The notes: generated by a model not told the origin, from the letters alone. A stretch of DNA of 64,000 nt from Limosilactobacillus sp. WILCCON 0051 (GCF_039955095.1 NZ_CP154878.1:248001-312000); one strand, 5' to 3'. Positions 13,129 through 22,906 are shown, counted from the first letter of the stretch. Translations and numbers: made by a program.

Positions 13129-14628
13129 ATGGATAAGCAAAAACAATTAGACACGTCCTTCTTTGGGCAGCCAAGAGGACTGGCTACGCTGTTCTTCACT
13201 GAAATGTGGGAACGGTTCAGTTACTACGGGATGCGTGCCATCCTGCTGTTCTACATGTACTACGCCGTCAGCAAAGGCGGTTTGGGCATGGACCAGGCAA
13301 CGGCTGCTTCGATCATGTCAATCTATGGTTCGCTGGTATATCTTTCCGGTGTGATCGGCGGCTGGCTTTCTGACCGGCTTTGGGGGCCAAGAAAGACCGT
13401 CTTTATTGGTGGGGTTTTGATCATGTTTGGTCATATTGCTCTGTCATTGCCTGCGGGGACGACGGCACTTTATGCTTCAATTATTTTGATCGTTATCGGG
13501 ACGGGGCTTTTGAAGCCAAACGTTTCTGAAATGGTCGGCGGCCTGTACAGCGAAGAAGACCGGCGCCGGGATGCCGGTTTCTCAATGTTCGTCTTCGGGA
13601 TCAACTTTGGGGCAGCCATTTCACCAATCGCAGTTCCTTGGGCTGCTGGCGGTTTTGGCCTGCATCTGTTTGGCAATGAAATGAACTTCCATGCTGGTTT
13701 CTCACTGGCTGCGATTGGGATGTTCTTTGGCCTGCTGCAATACTACATTGATGGTAAGAAGTATCTGCCAAAAGACAGTCTCTACCCAGACGATCCAATC
13801 GACAAAGAAGACCTTAAGCCAATCATCAACTGGACGATCGTTGCCGTAGTTGTCTTGGCAATCATCCTCGGTCTGATGGGAGCCATGGGCCAGTTAAACA
13901 TCAACAGCATCATCAATTTGATTACGGTTATTGCAATTGCTTTGCCAATCATCTACTTTATCATGATGCTCAACTCCAAGAAGGTTACCAAGGTCGAAAA
14001 ATCACGGGTTGTCGCCTACATTCCACTGTTTATCGCCGCGGCAATCTTCTGGGCAATTGAAGAATCTGGTTCAGTTGTGCTGGCACTGTTTGCTGCTCAA
14101 CGGACGGTGCTGCACATTGGGGGCTGGCACTTTGCTGCTGCCAACTTCCAGACGCTGAACCCACTGTTTATCATGATCCTGACGCCATTCTTCGTTCACC
14201 TGTGGAGTCACTGGAAGAACCAGCCAAGTGCTCCTGGCAAGTTTGCTGCCGGCCTGGTAATCGTTGGTCTTTCATTTGCCTGGATGGCACTGCCTGGCTT
14301 GATTCACGGCACGACTTCTGGACGGGTCAGTCCTTTCTGGCTGGTCGGCTCATGGTTTATCTGTGAAATCGCTGAAATGCTGATCTCGCCAATCGGTCTG
14401 TCAATTACGACTAAGCTGGCACCAGTTGCATTCCGCTCACAAATGATGAGTATGTGGTTCCTGGCCGATTCTGCAGGCCAAGCCGTCAACGCGCAAATCG
14501 TTAAGTTCTACACGCCAGGTACGGAAATTCAATACTTCCTGATCGTTGGTGGTGTAGCAATCGTCTTCGGGATCGTGCTTTGCTTCTTTGTTAAGCGAAT
14601 TCACGGCTTGATGGAAGGCGTTGACTAA
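13129..14628 (+). CDS. dtpT: Di-/tripeptide proton symporter (POT/PTR family)
   Basis: Imports di- and tripeptides with protons across the cytoplasmic membrane. 499 residues, about 14 hydrophobic segments, as in lactococcal DtpT. Signature features: [16 protein letters not shown] (~23-38, carrying the ExxERFxYY motif) at the first TM, the second PTR motif [15 protein letters not shown] (~148-162), and [13 protein letters not shown] in the second half. ATG start with GGAGG seven bases upstream. Monocistronic with its own promoter and terminator. It fits an auxotrophic lactic acid bacterium that lives on peptides, alongside pepC elsewhere in the window. Confidence 0.95.
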   Translation: MDKQKQLDTSFFGQPRGLATLFFTEMWERFSYYGMRAILLFYMYYAVSKGGLGMDQATAASIMSIYGSLVYLSGVIGGWLSDRLWGPRKTVFIGGVLIMFGHIALSLPAGTTALYASIILIVIGTGLLKPNVSEMVGGLYSEEDRRRDAGFSMFVFGINFGAAISPIAVPWAAGGFGLHLFGNEMNFHAGFSLAAIGMFFGLLQYYIDGKKYLPKDSLYPDDPIDKEDLKPIINWTIVAVVVLAIILGLMGAMGQLNINSIINLITVIAIALPIIYFIMMLNSKKVTKVEKSRVVAYIPLFIAAAIFWAIEESGSVVLALFAAQRTVLHIGGWHFAAANFQTLNPLFIMILTPFFVHLWSHWKNQPSAPGKFAAGLVIVGLSFAWMALPGLIHGTTSGRVSPFWLVGSWFICEIAEMLISPIGLSITTKLAPVAFRSQMMSMWFLADSAGQAVNAQIVKFYTPGTEIQYFLIVGGVAIVFGIVLCFFVKRIHGLMEGVD

Positions 14629-14639
14629 TAAAATCAATT

Positions 14640-14671
14640 AACGTTCGCGATTTATTTCGCGGACGTTTTTT
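14640..14671 (+). terminator. Terminator of dtpT
   Basis: Stem aacgttcgcg/cgcggacgtt followed by a T-run. Confidence 0.85.
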
Positions 14672-14718
14672 AATTCATCTGGGATTATGTTATCCTTACT
14701 TTCAAGGGGGGATTGAGA

Positions 14719-15567
14719 ATGATTAAGCTGGCAGTCAGCAGTGATAATCACCTGGATGTTAACCGAATCATGTCAACGCGAGCCTTGCACATTCAAGCAA
14801 GCTGGCTGTTAAGGCATGATATCGACTACTATCTATATGCCGGTGATCTTTACAATAATTTTGGACGAACGCGGCGCTATTTTGCCGCTTTACAGCGTTT
14901 GGTTGGCGAACGAGTTCAGATCTATTATGTCCTGGGAAATCATGATATGCTGTCGCACGCATCATACCAAGACGTTGAGCACCTGGCGGATCCAATGTAT
15001 CTGCACAATCAATACGTTGATCTGCCGGGGACAGACTGGCGCTTAATCGGTAATAACGGCTGGTATGACTATTCATTTTCTGACTACGCTCAGCAGCCGC
15101 AGCGAGTAGCCCAATGGAAAAAGGTCTACTGGGTTGATGCCGCTATCAAACAGCCCATGTCTGACCCGCAAAGAATGGGGCTGGTGCTGAATCAGGTTGA
15201 ACAGCAGCTGACAATGGCTCAGGCGGCTGGCAAAAAAGTGATTTTCTTAACGCATTTCGCACCAAGAAAGGCTTTGCTGAGTCCCAAACCGTCATTTGTC
15301 CAAAGTCAAAAACAGTTGAAAACCTACCAGATGATCAATGCAATGATGGGCAGCGAGCGTTTAGGCAGACTGCTGGAAAAGGCTCCGCACGTAAAATACG
15401 TCTTTTATGGTCATCTGCATGGTATTCATGATCCGCTAAAAGCAGCCCATCTGGTTTATCTTAATCAGGCGGTTGGCGTCAAGAAAGCCAAGCGGACTGA
15501 GTGGCAGTACGATAAGTTTGCGGAGCAATGGGAGCATCGTTTAAAGATAATTGAGTTAAATAATTAA
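14719..15567 (+). CDS. Calcineurin-like metallophosphoesterase
   Basis: 282 residues, cytosolic. Complete two-metal metallophosphoesterase set: DxH in SSDNHLDVN (~7-15), GD in YAGDLYNNF (~43), GNHD in YVLGNHDML (~75), FLTHFAPRK (~176) and GHLHG near residue 233. Substrate unknown; distantly like YkuE/SbcD-type single-domain enzymes. The ATG at 14719 is chosen over an in-frame TTG at 14713 because only the former sits at a proper distance (7 bases) from the AGGGGGG ribosome binding site. It is followed by a tRNA pair. Confidence 0.85.
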   Translation: MIKLAVSSDNHLDVNRIMSTRALHIQASWLLRHDIDYYLYAGDLYNNFGRTRRYFAALQRLVGERVQIYYVLGNHDMLSHASYQDVEHLADPMYLHNQYVDLPGTDWRLIGNNGWYDYSFSDYAQQPQRVAQWKKVYWVDAAIKQPMSDPQRMGLVLNQVEQQLTMAQAAGKKVIFLTHFAPRKALLSPKPSFVQSQKQLKTYQMINAMMGSERLGRLLEKAPHVKYVFYGHLHGIHDPLKAAHLVYLNQAVGVKKAKRTEWQYDKFAEQWEHRLKIIELNN

Positions 15568-15653
15568 AAAGGGCTTGCTTTTATTGGCTAAATTAGTTAT
15601 TATATTTATTGTTGATTGTTACTGATTGTTTTCAATAACAGTTAAGCTCTTAT

Positions 15654-15734
15654 GGAGGAGTAGCGAAGTGGCTAAACGCGACGGTCTGTAAAACCGTTCC
15701 TTCGGGTTCGGCGGTTCGAATCCACCCTCCTCCA
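15654..15734 (+). tRNA. tRNA-Tyr (GTA)
   Basis: 81-nt class II tRNA with long variable arm (ccttcgggttcgg). Acceptor ggaggag/ctcctcc, anticodon loop ctGTAaa. Confidence 0.96.
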
Positions 15735-15741
15735 TTATTAT

Positions 15742-15813
15742 TGGGCTATAGCCAAGTGGTAAGGCAACGGTTTTTGGTACCGTCATGCGCTGGTTCGAAC
15801 CCAGCTAGCCCAA
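15742..15813 (+). tRNA. tRNA-Gln (TTG)
   Basis: 72-nt cloverleaf. Acceptor tgggcta/tagccca, anticodon loop ttTTGgt. Seven bases after tRNA-Tyr, presumably co-transcribed. Confidence 0.95.
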
Positions 15814-15820
15814 CTGATGA

Positions 15821-15847
15821 AGCATCGCGCTGGCGGTGCTTTTTTTG
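15821..15847 (+). terminator. Terminator of the Tyr-Gln tRNA pair
   Basis: Stem agcatcgc/gcggtgct, tetraloop, seven-T run. Confidence 0.85.
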
Positions 15848-15883
15848 TACGCTTTTTTATTTTTTTATGAAAAGAGGGTTAAG

Positions 15884-16528
15884 ATGCCAAAACAAGGACA
15901 GTTTGCCAAATCAGTTCGCCAAAAAAAGCTGAATGATTTTAAGGTTAAGCGTCATGATCAAGGAGCAGTGATTGATGAAACACAGCTGACGGATTTTTTA
16001 ACGGTCCGTTTTGCCTTGACGATTAAAAAGAAACTGCCAAGCGTTCAGCGCGAGTCGGCACAACGACTGCTGCAAGAGATTGCACCGCGTTTGCGGAATC
16101 AGGATGGTCGGTTGGCTGATTTGATGGCTGAATTGATTGTTGAGCTTAATGCCAAGACACCATGGCAGTTTTTCTGGCAGATCAGCGATTTTTGGCCAGT
16201 GCTGCAAAAATTTCTGCAAAAAGAGGTCCCAGCCGTTTCACTTAGTCAGCGTATCTTGATCAAGCAGGTGCTGAGTCAGACTGAGTTGGAACGCATGTTA
16301 GGACAGGCATTGACTCAGAAAACGGCGGCTGCAATGCTGCTGGGACAAGGCCAGGCTGAGGCAGCAAAGATTAACCAGCTGAGTGGGCTGCTGATGGCTG
16401 ATTTGTATCAGGGAACGCATCTGAACTGGCAAAAGGTTCGCCAATTGCTGGCGCCGTTTGCTTTTTCGATTGATGACGAACTTGATGAAACAACCAGACA
16501 GTGGCTGCGAGATTTGACAGCATTATGA
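15884..16528 (+). CDS. Hypothetical protein, 214 aa, family not recognised
   Basis: A hydrophilic, probably cytosolic protein with a very basic N-terminus (MPKQGQFAKSVRQKKLNDFK) and an otherwise helical, Leu/Gln-rich body (for example QRESAQRLLQEIAPRLRN and MLGQALTQKTAAAMLLGQGQ). I see no enzyme motif, TM segment or signal peptide. The ATG at 15884 is chosen because AAAGAGGG lies five bases before it; the frame stays open upstream to 15836, but that overlaps the tRNA terminator. Monocistronic, with terminators on both sides. The basic N-terminal tail suggests binding to nucleic acid or ribosomes, but this is speculation. Confidence 0.7.
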   Translation: MPKQGQFAKSVRQKKLNDFKVKRHDQGAVIDETQLTDFLTVRFALTIKKKLPSVQRESAQRLLQEIAPRLRNQDGRLADLMAELIVELNAKTPWQFFWQISDFWPVLQKFLQKEVPAVSLSQRILIKQVLSQTELERMLGQALTQKTAAAMLLGQGQAEAAKINQLSGLLMADLYQGTHLNWQKVRQLLAPFAFSIDDELDETTRQWLRDLTAL

Positions 16529-16597
16529 AAATTAAAACGTGCATTCTGGCTTAATTTGATTTATAATGACAATACTAATTTTAAGTAAGTTAATAAA

Positions 16598-16632
16598 GGG
16601 CTGTGGCGGAGCTGATTGCCATAGCCCTTTTT
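16598..16632 (+). terminator. Terminator before the DHA2-type MFS gene
   Basis: Ten-bp stem gggctgtggc/gccatagccc plus a T-run, 70 bp after the previous stop. Confidence 0.85.
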
Positions 16633-16663
16633 GCGTGCTTTTTAAGTTTTAGGAGGGATTTTT

Positions 16664-18058
16664 TTGCACGGCAGGCATCCATACTGGGCCATTTTTTCAG
16701 TGGCCTTAATGACTTTTATTGGTGTTTTGAACGAGACCTCGATGAACGTTGCCTATCCGGTCTTAGCCAAGGAATTTGGCGTCTCGCTTGATGTTGTTCA
16801 GTGGATTACCGGCGGCTATCTGCTGATGGTGACGATCGTAATGGGAACTACGGCTTATTGCTTAAGGCAGTGGGCAGCGCGCTGGCTGCATCTGGCGGCA
16901 GTTTCGGCATTTGTGATTGGTGATCTGATCTGCGCGTTGGCCGTCAATTTTCCGATGCTTTTAGCAGGGCGGCTGATTCAAGCAATTGCGACGGGCTTTT
17001 CAACACCCATGATGTTCTTTTTGATTTTTGCTCAGATCCCGCGTGAGCGCTTAGGCGTAATGAATGGCGTGGCGGGAATGGTGATTTCGTTGGCGCCGGC
17101 TTTGGGTCCGACATATGGCGGCGCCGTGCTGGCAGCTGGATCTTGGCGCGTTATTTTTTGGCTGATTCTGCCGCTGGCGCTGTTAAGTCTGATTGCTGGT
17201 CAATTGACGATTCGCAACCAGCCGTTTGGCAATTCACAGCCGTTCAGCTTTTGGGCCCTGCTTTTGCTGGCCGGCAGTCTGTTCAGCGTCGTCACTGGCG
17301 TTGCTAGGTTTGGCAAATCAGGCTGGACGAGTTCATGCTGGCTGCTCTTATTGCTGGGCTTGATTCTATTTGGCGGTTTTGTCTGGCTAAATCAGCACGG
17401 TAAAACACGGCTGTTTGATCTGGGCGTCTTTGCGCAAGCGTCTGTACGACTTTCGGAATGGACCTATTTTAGTCTGCAGTTCATCAACATTGGTGCATCA
17501 TTGGCACTGCCAATCTACTGTGAGTATGTTTTGCATGCCTCATCACTGACTGCTGGAATGGTTCTATTGCCAGGATCGCTTTTAGGGGCGGTGATGGCAC
17601 CGTTGTCCGGCTTTTTGGCAGATCGTTATGGCTATGGCCTGCCGACTCGCTTGGGCAGCATTTTGATCGTTTTAGGAACAATGGGACTGCTGGTCTTTCA
17701 GTCTCAGCTGACGCCGCTATATGTAATGATACTTTTCATCGTAATGCGGCTGGGCTTTAATGCGGCCTTTTCCAATACGATTGCCAATGCTTCGACCTTA
17801 GTGACAAAAGAAAAATCAACCGACGTAAATTCAATCTTTAATATGACGCAGCAGTTTGCTGGTTCGTTAGGCGTTGGCATCATGACTGCCTTGATTGCGC
17901 TCAGTCAAAACCAAGGACAAGGATCAATGGCGCTGAGAACGTTTAAAGGCAGCCGCCTGGATTTTTGGCTGCTGGCGATCTTGGCACTCAGCGTCTTGGC
18001 CGCGGTCTGGCTTAATTTTTCCCGCCAGCAGCAATTGAAGAACACGACTGCTAAATGA
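16664..18058 (+). CDS. MFS drug:H+ antiporter, DHA2 (EmrB/QacA) type
   Basis: Membrane protein of 464 residues with 13-14 hydrophobic segments, about the DHA2 length. Recognisable: TM1 NETSMNVAYPVLAKEFG (~23-39), VVQWITGGYLL (~43-53), motif C ALGPTYGG (~146-153) in TM5, and GMVLLPGSLLGAVMAPLSGF (~301-320). The D/R of motif A is altered (YCLRQWAARWL), which is common in this branch. TTG start, supported by AGGAGG seven bases before; no ATG fits. Likely a multidrug or metabolite exporter; substrate not determinable. Confidence 0.85.
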   Translation: MHGRHPYWAIFSVALMTFIGVLNETSMNVAYPVLAKEFGVSLDVVQWITGGYLLMVTIVMGTTAYCLRQWAARWLHLAAVSAFVIGDLICALAVNFPMLLAGRLIQAIATGFSTPMMFFLIFAQIPRERLGVMNGVAGMVISLAPALGPTYGGAVLAAGSWRVIFWLILPLALLSLIAGQLTIRNQPFGNSQPFSFWALLLLAGSLFSVVTGVARFGKSGWTSSCWLLLLLGLILFGGFVWLNQHGKTRLFDLGVFAQASVRLSEWTYFSLQFINIGASLALPIYCEYVLHASSLTAGMVLLPGSLLGAVMAPLSGFLADRYGYGLPTRLGSILIVLGTMGLLVFQSQLTPLYVMILFIVMRLGFNAAFSNTIANASTLVTKEKSTDVNSIFNMTQQFAGSLGVGIMTALIALSQNQGQGSMALRTFKGSRLDFWLLAILALSVLAAVWLNFSRQQQLKNTTAK

Positions 18059-18164
18059 CGCGTCAATAAAATAGCCAAGCCGTTCGCTTGATGATCATCA
18101 AAATGATATAATTTTGTTTGATACTTAAATCGGCAAAAGCTTGCCAGAAAGAAGAAAAATTGCC

Positions 18165-19817
18165 ATGATTGCGCAGATACAGCATTTTTTGGTTGACCAG
18201 CAGATTTTTACGTTGTTTATCTGTCTGGCGCTCGGTTATGTCCTGGGAAATATCAAATTGTTTGGGACCAATTTTACGCTTGGCTCAACCGTCGGCACGC
18301 TGGCGGTAGCATTAGTGGTCGGCCAGGCTGGGAGCTTTCCGCGTGATAAGATGCTGGGGACGATCTTTTTTGGCGCCTTCATGTTTTCAATCGGCTATCG
18401 GATCGGTCCGTCGTTTTTGGTCAGTATGAAGCTGTTTGGTGGACGGATGATTGCCGTGAGTCTTTTTTGGCTGTTGGCTGCTTTTCTGACCTCATGGGGC
18501 TGTTTTGTCCTGTTTCATCTGGGACCAGGCGTGGCTGCCGGAACGATTGCCGGTTCATTGACACAGTCGGCTACGGTTGCCAGTTCGCTGCAGGCCTTGG
18601 AGAATCTGCCAATCAGCAAGACGCTGCGGCTGTCTTATGAAGCTCAGCTGCCGGTTGCCTATGCGCTGACCTATGTCTTTGGCACGCTGGGCGTAATTAT
18701 CTTGCTGCGCGATGTTGCGCCGCGCCTGTTAAAAATCGATGTTCCAAAGCAGGGAGATCGGATGGCCAGAAAATATCACTTTCATGCGCCCGCTCCTGAT
18801 CCCACCTGGCGTCGAACCTACCGTCTGGGTGCTGAGTCGCCGCTGGTTGGTAAAAAGATTCGTGAGATTAATGAGTTCTTTGATTTGCGCTTGATTGCGC
18901 TGGCTGCCTTTCATCAGGATCGCATGACCGACAAGCTGGAATACGTTCTGCAGGCAGGTGATCGCCTGACTTTGATTGGCTATGCGCTGCATTTTGATGA
19001 TTTAACGGGAATTGCGGGACTGACAGAGGTTTTAACGTCAACCAACGCCCCGCGTGAACGAAAATTTGTCCTGGGCAAAAACTTTGATCCTGGTACACTG
19101 GCCAGGATTCGGCAAAATGGAGTCTTTGTAAACATTCATGATCCATTAAGCGGTCAAGAGCATCTGATCAATCAGCTGAAACCGGGTGATGTAATCTCAT
19201 TGACTGGTAATACCAGCAAATCAGCACTATTGCTCAAACAGATTGGACGTTGGCATACCAGTGAACAGGCCATCAACTATACAGTGTTCTCTTTGGGAAT
19301 TGCTGGGGCTTCGCTTTTAGGTCTGGTCGGTATCAAGGTCAATGGCATGCCGCTGCAGCTTGGCAACGGTACGGCAGCCTTGATCATGGGACTTTTGCTA
19401 AGCAGCTGGATTGATCGGCATCACGACTATCGCTCGATTCCGGCAACGGTAACTTCTTTTTGGCAGAGCTTTGGCTTGACTGTTTTTGTCGGCAGCGTTG
19501 GTCTGGAGTCGGCCCAAGCCTTTACCGGTGCAATTAAGTCACTGGGGTTTGGGATTCTGCTGATTGGTGCATTGGTCTCAGTGGCCCCGCATCTGTTGAC
19601 CTTGCTGTTTGGCAGGCTTGTACTGCGCGTTGAGCCCCTGGCCTTATTAGGAGCGCTGTGTGGTTCGGGAACCGTAGCAGCCGCAATGAATGATCTGGCC
19701 GAGCAAGCAGGTCTGGAAGGTGGGGCTTATCTTGCTTCGGCATTTACGCCGGCATTTGTTGTTGGTAATATAGGTATTACGTTATTGGGACCTTTGTTTG
19801 TGGCAATTTTGTCATGA
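18165..19817 (+). CDS. AspT/YidE-type antiporter with two TrkA-C domains
   Basis: 550 residues, inner membrane. Two homologous membrane halves (~1-185 and ~375-550; each contains a GTxxGSLTQSATVASS- or LCGSGTVAAAMND-like segment) flank a cytosolic region with two RCK_C/TrkA-C modules (~220-290 and ~300-365). This is the layout of the aspartate:alanine exchanger family. The ATG at 18165 (MIAQIQHFLVD) is preferred over an upstream TTG at 18141 since AGAAAGAAG precedes it. The gene lies 27 bp upstream of an Asp/Glu racemase and the two are probably one operon, which suggests a dicarboxylic amino acid substrate; which one is unknown. Confidence 0.85.
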   Translation: MIAQIQHFLVDQQIFTLFICLALGYVLGNIKLFGTNFTLGSTVGTLAVALVVGQAGSFPRDKMLGTIFFGAFMFSIGYRIGPSFLVSMKLFGGRMIAVSLFWLLAAFLTSWGCFVLFHLGPGVAAGTIAGSLTQSATVASSLQALENLPISKTLRLSYEAQLPVAYALTYVFGTLGVIILLRDVAPRLLKIDVPKQGDRMARKYHFHAPAPDPTWRRTYRLGAESPLVGKKIREINEFFDLRLIALAAFHQDRMTDKLEYVLQAGDRLTLIGYALHFDDLTGIAGLTEVLTSTNAPRERKFVLGKNFDPGTLARIRQNGVFVNIHDPLSGQEHLINQLKPGDVISLTGNTSKSALLLKQIGRWHTSEQAINYTVFSLGIAGASLLGLVGIKVNGMPLQLGNGTAALIMGLLLSSWIDRHHDYRSIPATVTSFWQSFGLTVFVGSVGLESAQAFTGAIKSLGFGILLIGALVSVAPHLLTLLFGRLVLRVEPLALLGALCGSGTVAAAMNDLAEQAGLEGGAYLASAFTPAFVVGNIGITLLGPLFVAILS

Positions 19818-19844
19818 TGGTCATTATCAGAAAGGTTGATTTTT

Positions 19845-20561
19845 ATGAAACAGTTCTTTACCGTTTTAGGCGGCATGGGTACGCTGGCAACCGAAAGCTA
19901 TTGTCGACTGCTGGATGAGCGTACGCCAACGCACCGCGACCAGGATTATCTTGATTACATCGTTTTGAATCATGCAACGGTTCCCGATCGAACGGAATGG
20001 ATTTTGGATCACCAAAAGCCTGACTATAATCCGTTTTTAATTGAAGATATCCAACAGATTACGCCTCTAAAACCAGAATTTTTTGTCTTGATCTGCAATA
20101 CGGCTCACTATGCTTTCGACCGCTTGCAGGCAGCAACTTCAATTCCGATTCTAAACATGCTACAGGAAACGGTTGATGAGATCAAAAACATTGCCCCACA
20201 TGCCAAGCGAGTCGGAGTGTTGGCCACGCGAGGCACGATTGCGTCTGGTCTGTATGATTCCTACATTCAAAATGCCGGCTATGAAGAGGTCAAGCCCACG
20301 CCAGCAATTTTGGACGCTACAGAAGATCTGATCTACCATGACATTAAAGAAGCCGGTCATTCAGATGGCAAGAAGTTCCATGAATTGGTCCGGACGATGA
20401 TTGAGGATCAAAAGTGCGATGTAGTAATCTTAGGATGTACCGAGCTTTCCTATGCCAACGAAATGAATCCAGAAACGGAATTTCCCGTTGCCGATTCACA
20501 GTCGATCATCGTCAATCGTTCGTTGGAGCGAGCTTTGGCAATCCGCAACGGTAATCAATAA
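19845..20561 (+). CDS. Aspartate/glutamate racemase family protein
   Basis: 238 residues. Cofactor-independent two-cysteine racemase: the N-terminal GGMGTLATESY loop, catalytic Cys 1 in LICNTAHYAF (~residue 84) and Cys 2 in ILGCTELSYA (~residue 198). The start ATG at 19845 is fixed by GAAAGG nine bases upstream. Aspartate racemase makes the D-Asp that bridges peptidoglycan in many lactobacilli (established for the genus), so a racD role is plausible. It may equally be a paralogue of MurI or YgeA type. Context: directly follows an AspT-like exchanger; terminator behind. Confidence 0.85.
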   Translation: MKQFFTVLGGMGTLATESYCRLLDERTPTHRDQDYLDYIVLNHATVPDRTEWILDHQKPDYNPFLIEDIQQITPLKPEFFVLICNTAHYAFDRLQAATSIPILNMLQETVDEIKNIAPHAKRVGVLATRGTIASGLYDSYIQNAGYEEVKPTPAILDATEDLIYHDIKEAGHSDGKKFHELVRTMIEDQKCDVVILGCTELSYANEMNPETEFPVADSQSIIVNRSLERALAIRNGNQ

Positions 20562-20564
20562 GCT

Positions 20565-20603
20565 AAAACGACAGTCCATGCAAAGTGGCTGTCGTTTTAT
20601 TTT
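20565..20603 (+). terminator. Terminator of the exchanger-racemase unit
   Basis: Stem aaaacgacag/ctgtcgtttt followed by T-rich sequence. Confidence 0.85.
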
Positions 20604-20704
20604 CGTTCCAAGATTTAATGCTAAATTGGTCTAGGCTAACTTATATTCGTGTTAAAATAAATAAGACAAACCGTGAATGAATGGTCTGAAGAGGGGAATA
20701 AGAT

Positions 20705-21406
20705 ATGGGATCACCGGTATATATTCAAATTCATAATCAATTACGTGAAAATATTGAAAATGGGCATTGGAAAGTTGGACAAAAAATCCCGGCTGAACGT
20801 GAATTGGCAGCTGAATTTGGCGTCAGCCGCATGACGCTGCGCCAGGCGATTCAAACGCTGGTTGATGAAGGGGTCTTGGAACGGCGGGTTGGTTCGGGAA
20901 CCTTTGTCGCCAGCCGTAAGGTCCAAGATAAGATGGCCGGGGTAACCAGCTTTACTGAATTGATGATTGCTGCTGGGAAAAAACCTTCCAGTAAGACGAT
21001 TTCCTATCATTTAACGACACCTTCGCAAAGTGAAATCGAACGGCTTAAATTAGAACCAGATGAGCGCGTTTTGCGAATGGAGCGCATTCGTTATGGCAAT
21101 GAGATTCCAATCTGTTATGAGGTTGCGACCGTTCCGGCAAAACTGGTGGAAAACTTTAGTAAGACCGAGATCACCTCATCGTTTTACCGTACCTTGGAAA
21201 AAAAGGCCAACCTTTATCCTGGTCATGCCGTGCAATGGGTCTCGGCAATCAGCGCTACTGAAAAGATTGCTGAGTATCTGCGAATTCGGCGTGGCGACGC
21301 GCTGCTGCATTTGATTCAGCTTTCCTATCTGCAGGATGGCCGGCCTTTTGAATATGTCCATACTCAATACGTCGGCAGTCGCTTTGAATTCGTGTTAGAA
21401 AAATAA
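20705..21406 (+). CDS. GntR/HutC-family transcriptional regulator
   Basis: 233 residues. N-terminal winged helix (~1-70; GQKIPAERELAAEFGVSRMT and LRQAIQTLVDEGVLERRVG) and a C-terminal UTRA effector domain (~95-233; VLRMERIRY, FEYVHTQYVGSRFEF). ATG start after GAGGGGAA. It sits 11 bp upstream of pncB with no terminator, so it is the first gene of a gntR-pncB-nadE cluster. HutC-type regulators bind small ligands such as sugar phosphates or amino acid derivatives. An NAD-related ligand would be unusual and is only suggested by position. Confidence 0.93.
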   Translation: MGSPVYIQIHNQLRENIENGHWKVGQKIPAERELAAEFGVSRMTLRQAIQTLVDEGVLERRVGSGTFVASRKVQDKMAGVTSFTELMIAAGKKPSSKTISYHLTTPSQSEIERLKLEPDERVLRMERIRYGNEIPICYEVATVPAKLVENFSKTEITSSFYRTLEKKANLYPGHAVQWVSAISATEKIAEYLRIRRGDALLHLIQLSYLQDGRPFEYVHTQYVGSRFEFVLEK

Positions 21407-21417
21407 GAGGAGTTTAT

Positions 21418-22881
21418 ATGAAGTTTGATTATCCAGATGACAGTATCGCTCTGCATACCGATGCCTACCAGCTGACGATGATGCAGACTTATTGGCAAAA
21501 AGGCATTGCCAATCGTCACGTGGTTTTTGAGGCCTTTTTCCGTAAGATGCCGTTTGGAAATGGCTACGCGGTTTTTGCCGGTTTAAGCCATATTATTCGC
21601 TATCTGAACGCTTTGCATTTTTCAGATTCTGATATTGAATATCTCAAGTCAACGCAGCAGTTTGATCCCGAATTTATTGAATATCTGCGCGGCTTTAGAT
21701 TTAAGGGAACGCTGCGCAGTGCGGTTGAAGGTGATCTGGTATACAGTCATGAACCGATCATTCAAGTTGAGGGCACGCTTTTGGAATGCCAGCTGGTGGA
21801 AACGGCACTGCTCAATATTATTAATTATCAAATCATGATTGCTACCAAGGCTTCTCGAATCAAGTCAATCGTTGGCGATCAGCCAGTGATGGAATTTGGC
21901 TCGCGGCGGGCACAAGAATTTGACGCGGCAATCTGGGGCACGCGGGCAGCTTATATTGGCGGATTTGATGCTACCAGCAATCTAAGGGCCGGCAAACTGT
22001 TTGGCATCCCAGTATCTGGTACGCATGCTCACGCGCTCGTGCAGGCATACCGCAATGATTATGATGCTTTTAAGGCCTACGCGCAGACCCATCATGACTG
22101 TGTTTTCTTGGTTGATACCTTTGATACGCTTAAAAGCGGGGTTCCAAATGCAATCAAAGTCGCTGATGAGTTTGGAGATGCCATCAATTTTCAGGGTGTC
22201 CGGATTGATTCTGGCGATATGGCCTACCTCTCCAAAAAAGTACGGCAGATGCTGGATGAAGCCGGCTATCCCAACGCCAAGATCTTTGCTTCCAATAATC
22301 TGGATGAGCGAACGATTATGGATCTGCAGCGGCAGGGGGCCAAGATCGACGTTTGGGGAATCGGCACCAAGCTGATTACCAGTTATGATCAGCCAACGCT
22401 GGGAGCAGTCTATAAGATGGTTTCCTTAGAAGATGAGCATGGTCAGATGGTTGATACGATCAAGCTTTCCAATAATGCTGCCAAGATGTCGACGCCTGGC
22501 AAGCACCAGGTTTGGCGAATCACCGATCGGGGCAGTGAAAAAAGCGAGGGTGATTATGTAACGCTGGCTGACGAGGATCCGCGTCAGTTGAACTCGCTTT
22601 ATATGTTCGACCCCAACTACCCGTTCTTGAACAAAACGGTTGAAGACTTTATTGCTCGACCGCTTTTAAAGGATATTTTCGTCGCTGGTCAGCAAGTCTA
22701 CCAAGAGCCAAGCATGAACGAGATTCGTCAGGCTCGCCAGCGGCATCTGGATCGTCTGTGGGAAGAATATAAGCGAAACCTCAATCCAGAAGTATATCCG
22801 GTTGACTTATCGCAAAAGTGCTATGACAATAAGATGAAAATCATCAAAGACGTTAAGGACTATATTAAGCATTTGAACTAA
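21418..22881 (+). CDS. pncB: Nicotinate phosphoribosyltransferase
   Basis: Converts nicotinate and PRPP (with ATP) to nicotinate mononucleotide, the entry step of the Preiss-Handler NAD salvage route. 487 residues, usual length for the long Firmicute form. Visible: N-terminal LHTDAYQLTMMQTYW (~11-25), EFGSRRAQEFDAA (~159-171), GTHAHALVQAY (~200-210; active-site His region), VRIDSGDMAYLSKK and IFASNNLDE. ATG start with AGAGGAG six bases upstream. Followed 25 bp later by nadE. Confidence 0.97.
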   Translation: MKFDYPDDSIALHTDAYQLTMMQTYWQKGIANRHVVFEAFFRKMPFGNGYAVFAGLSHIIRYLNALHFSDSDIEYLKSTQQFDPEFIEYLRGFRFKGTLRSAVEGDLVYSHEPIIQVEGTLLECQLVETALLNIINYQIMIATKASRIKSIVGDQPVMEFGSRRAQEFDAAIWGTRAAYIGGFDATSNLRAGKLFGIPVSGTHAHALVQAYRNDYDAFKAYAQTHHDCVFLVDTFDTLKSGVPNAIKVADEFGDAINFQGVRIDSGDMAYLSKKVRQMLDEAGYPNAKIFASNNLDERTIMDLQRQGAKIDVWGIGTKLITSYDQPTLGAVYKMVSLEDEHGQMVDTIKLSNNAAKMSTPGKHQVWRITDRGSEKSEGDYVTLADEDPRQLNSLYMFDPNYPFLNKTVEDFIARPLLKDIFVAGQQVYQEPSMNEIRQARQRHLDRLWEEYKRNLNPEVYPVDLSQKCYDNKMKIIKDVKDYIKHLN

Positions 22882-22906
22882 GGTCTAGACTAAAGAGGGA
22901 AAGAAT

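Noticed and set aside
15836..15883. N-terminal extension of the hypothetical protein at 15884
   Set aside because: It overlaps the T-run of the tRNA terminator; the later ATG has the ribosome binding site.
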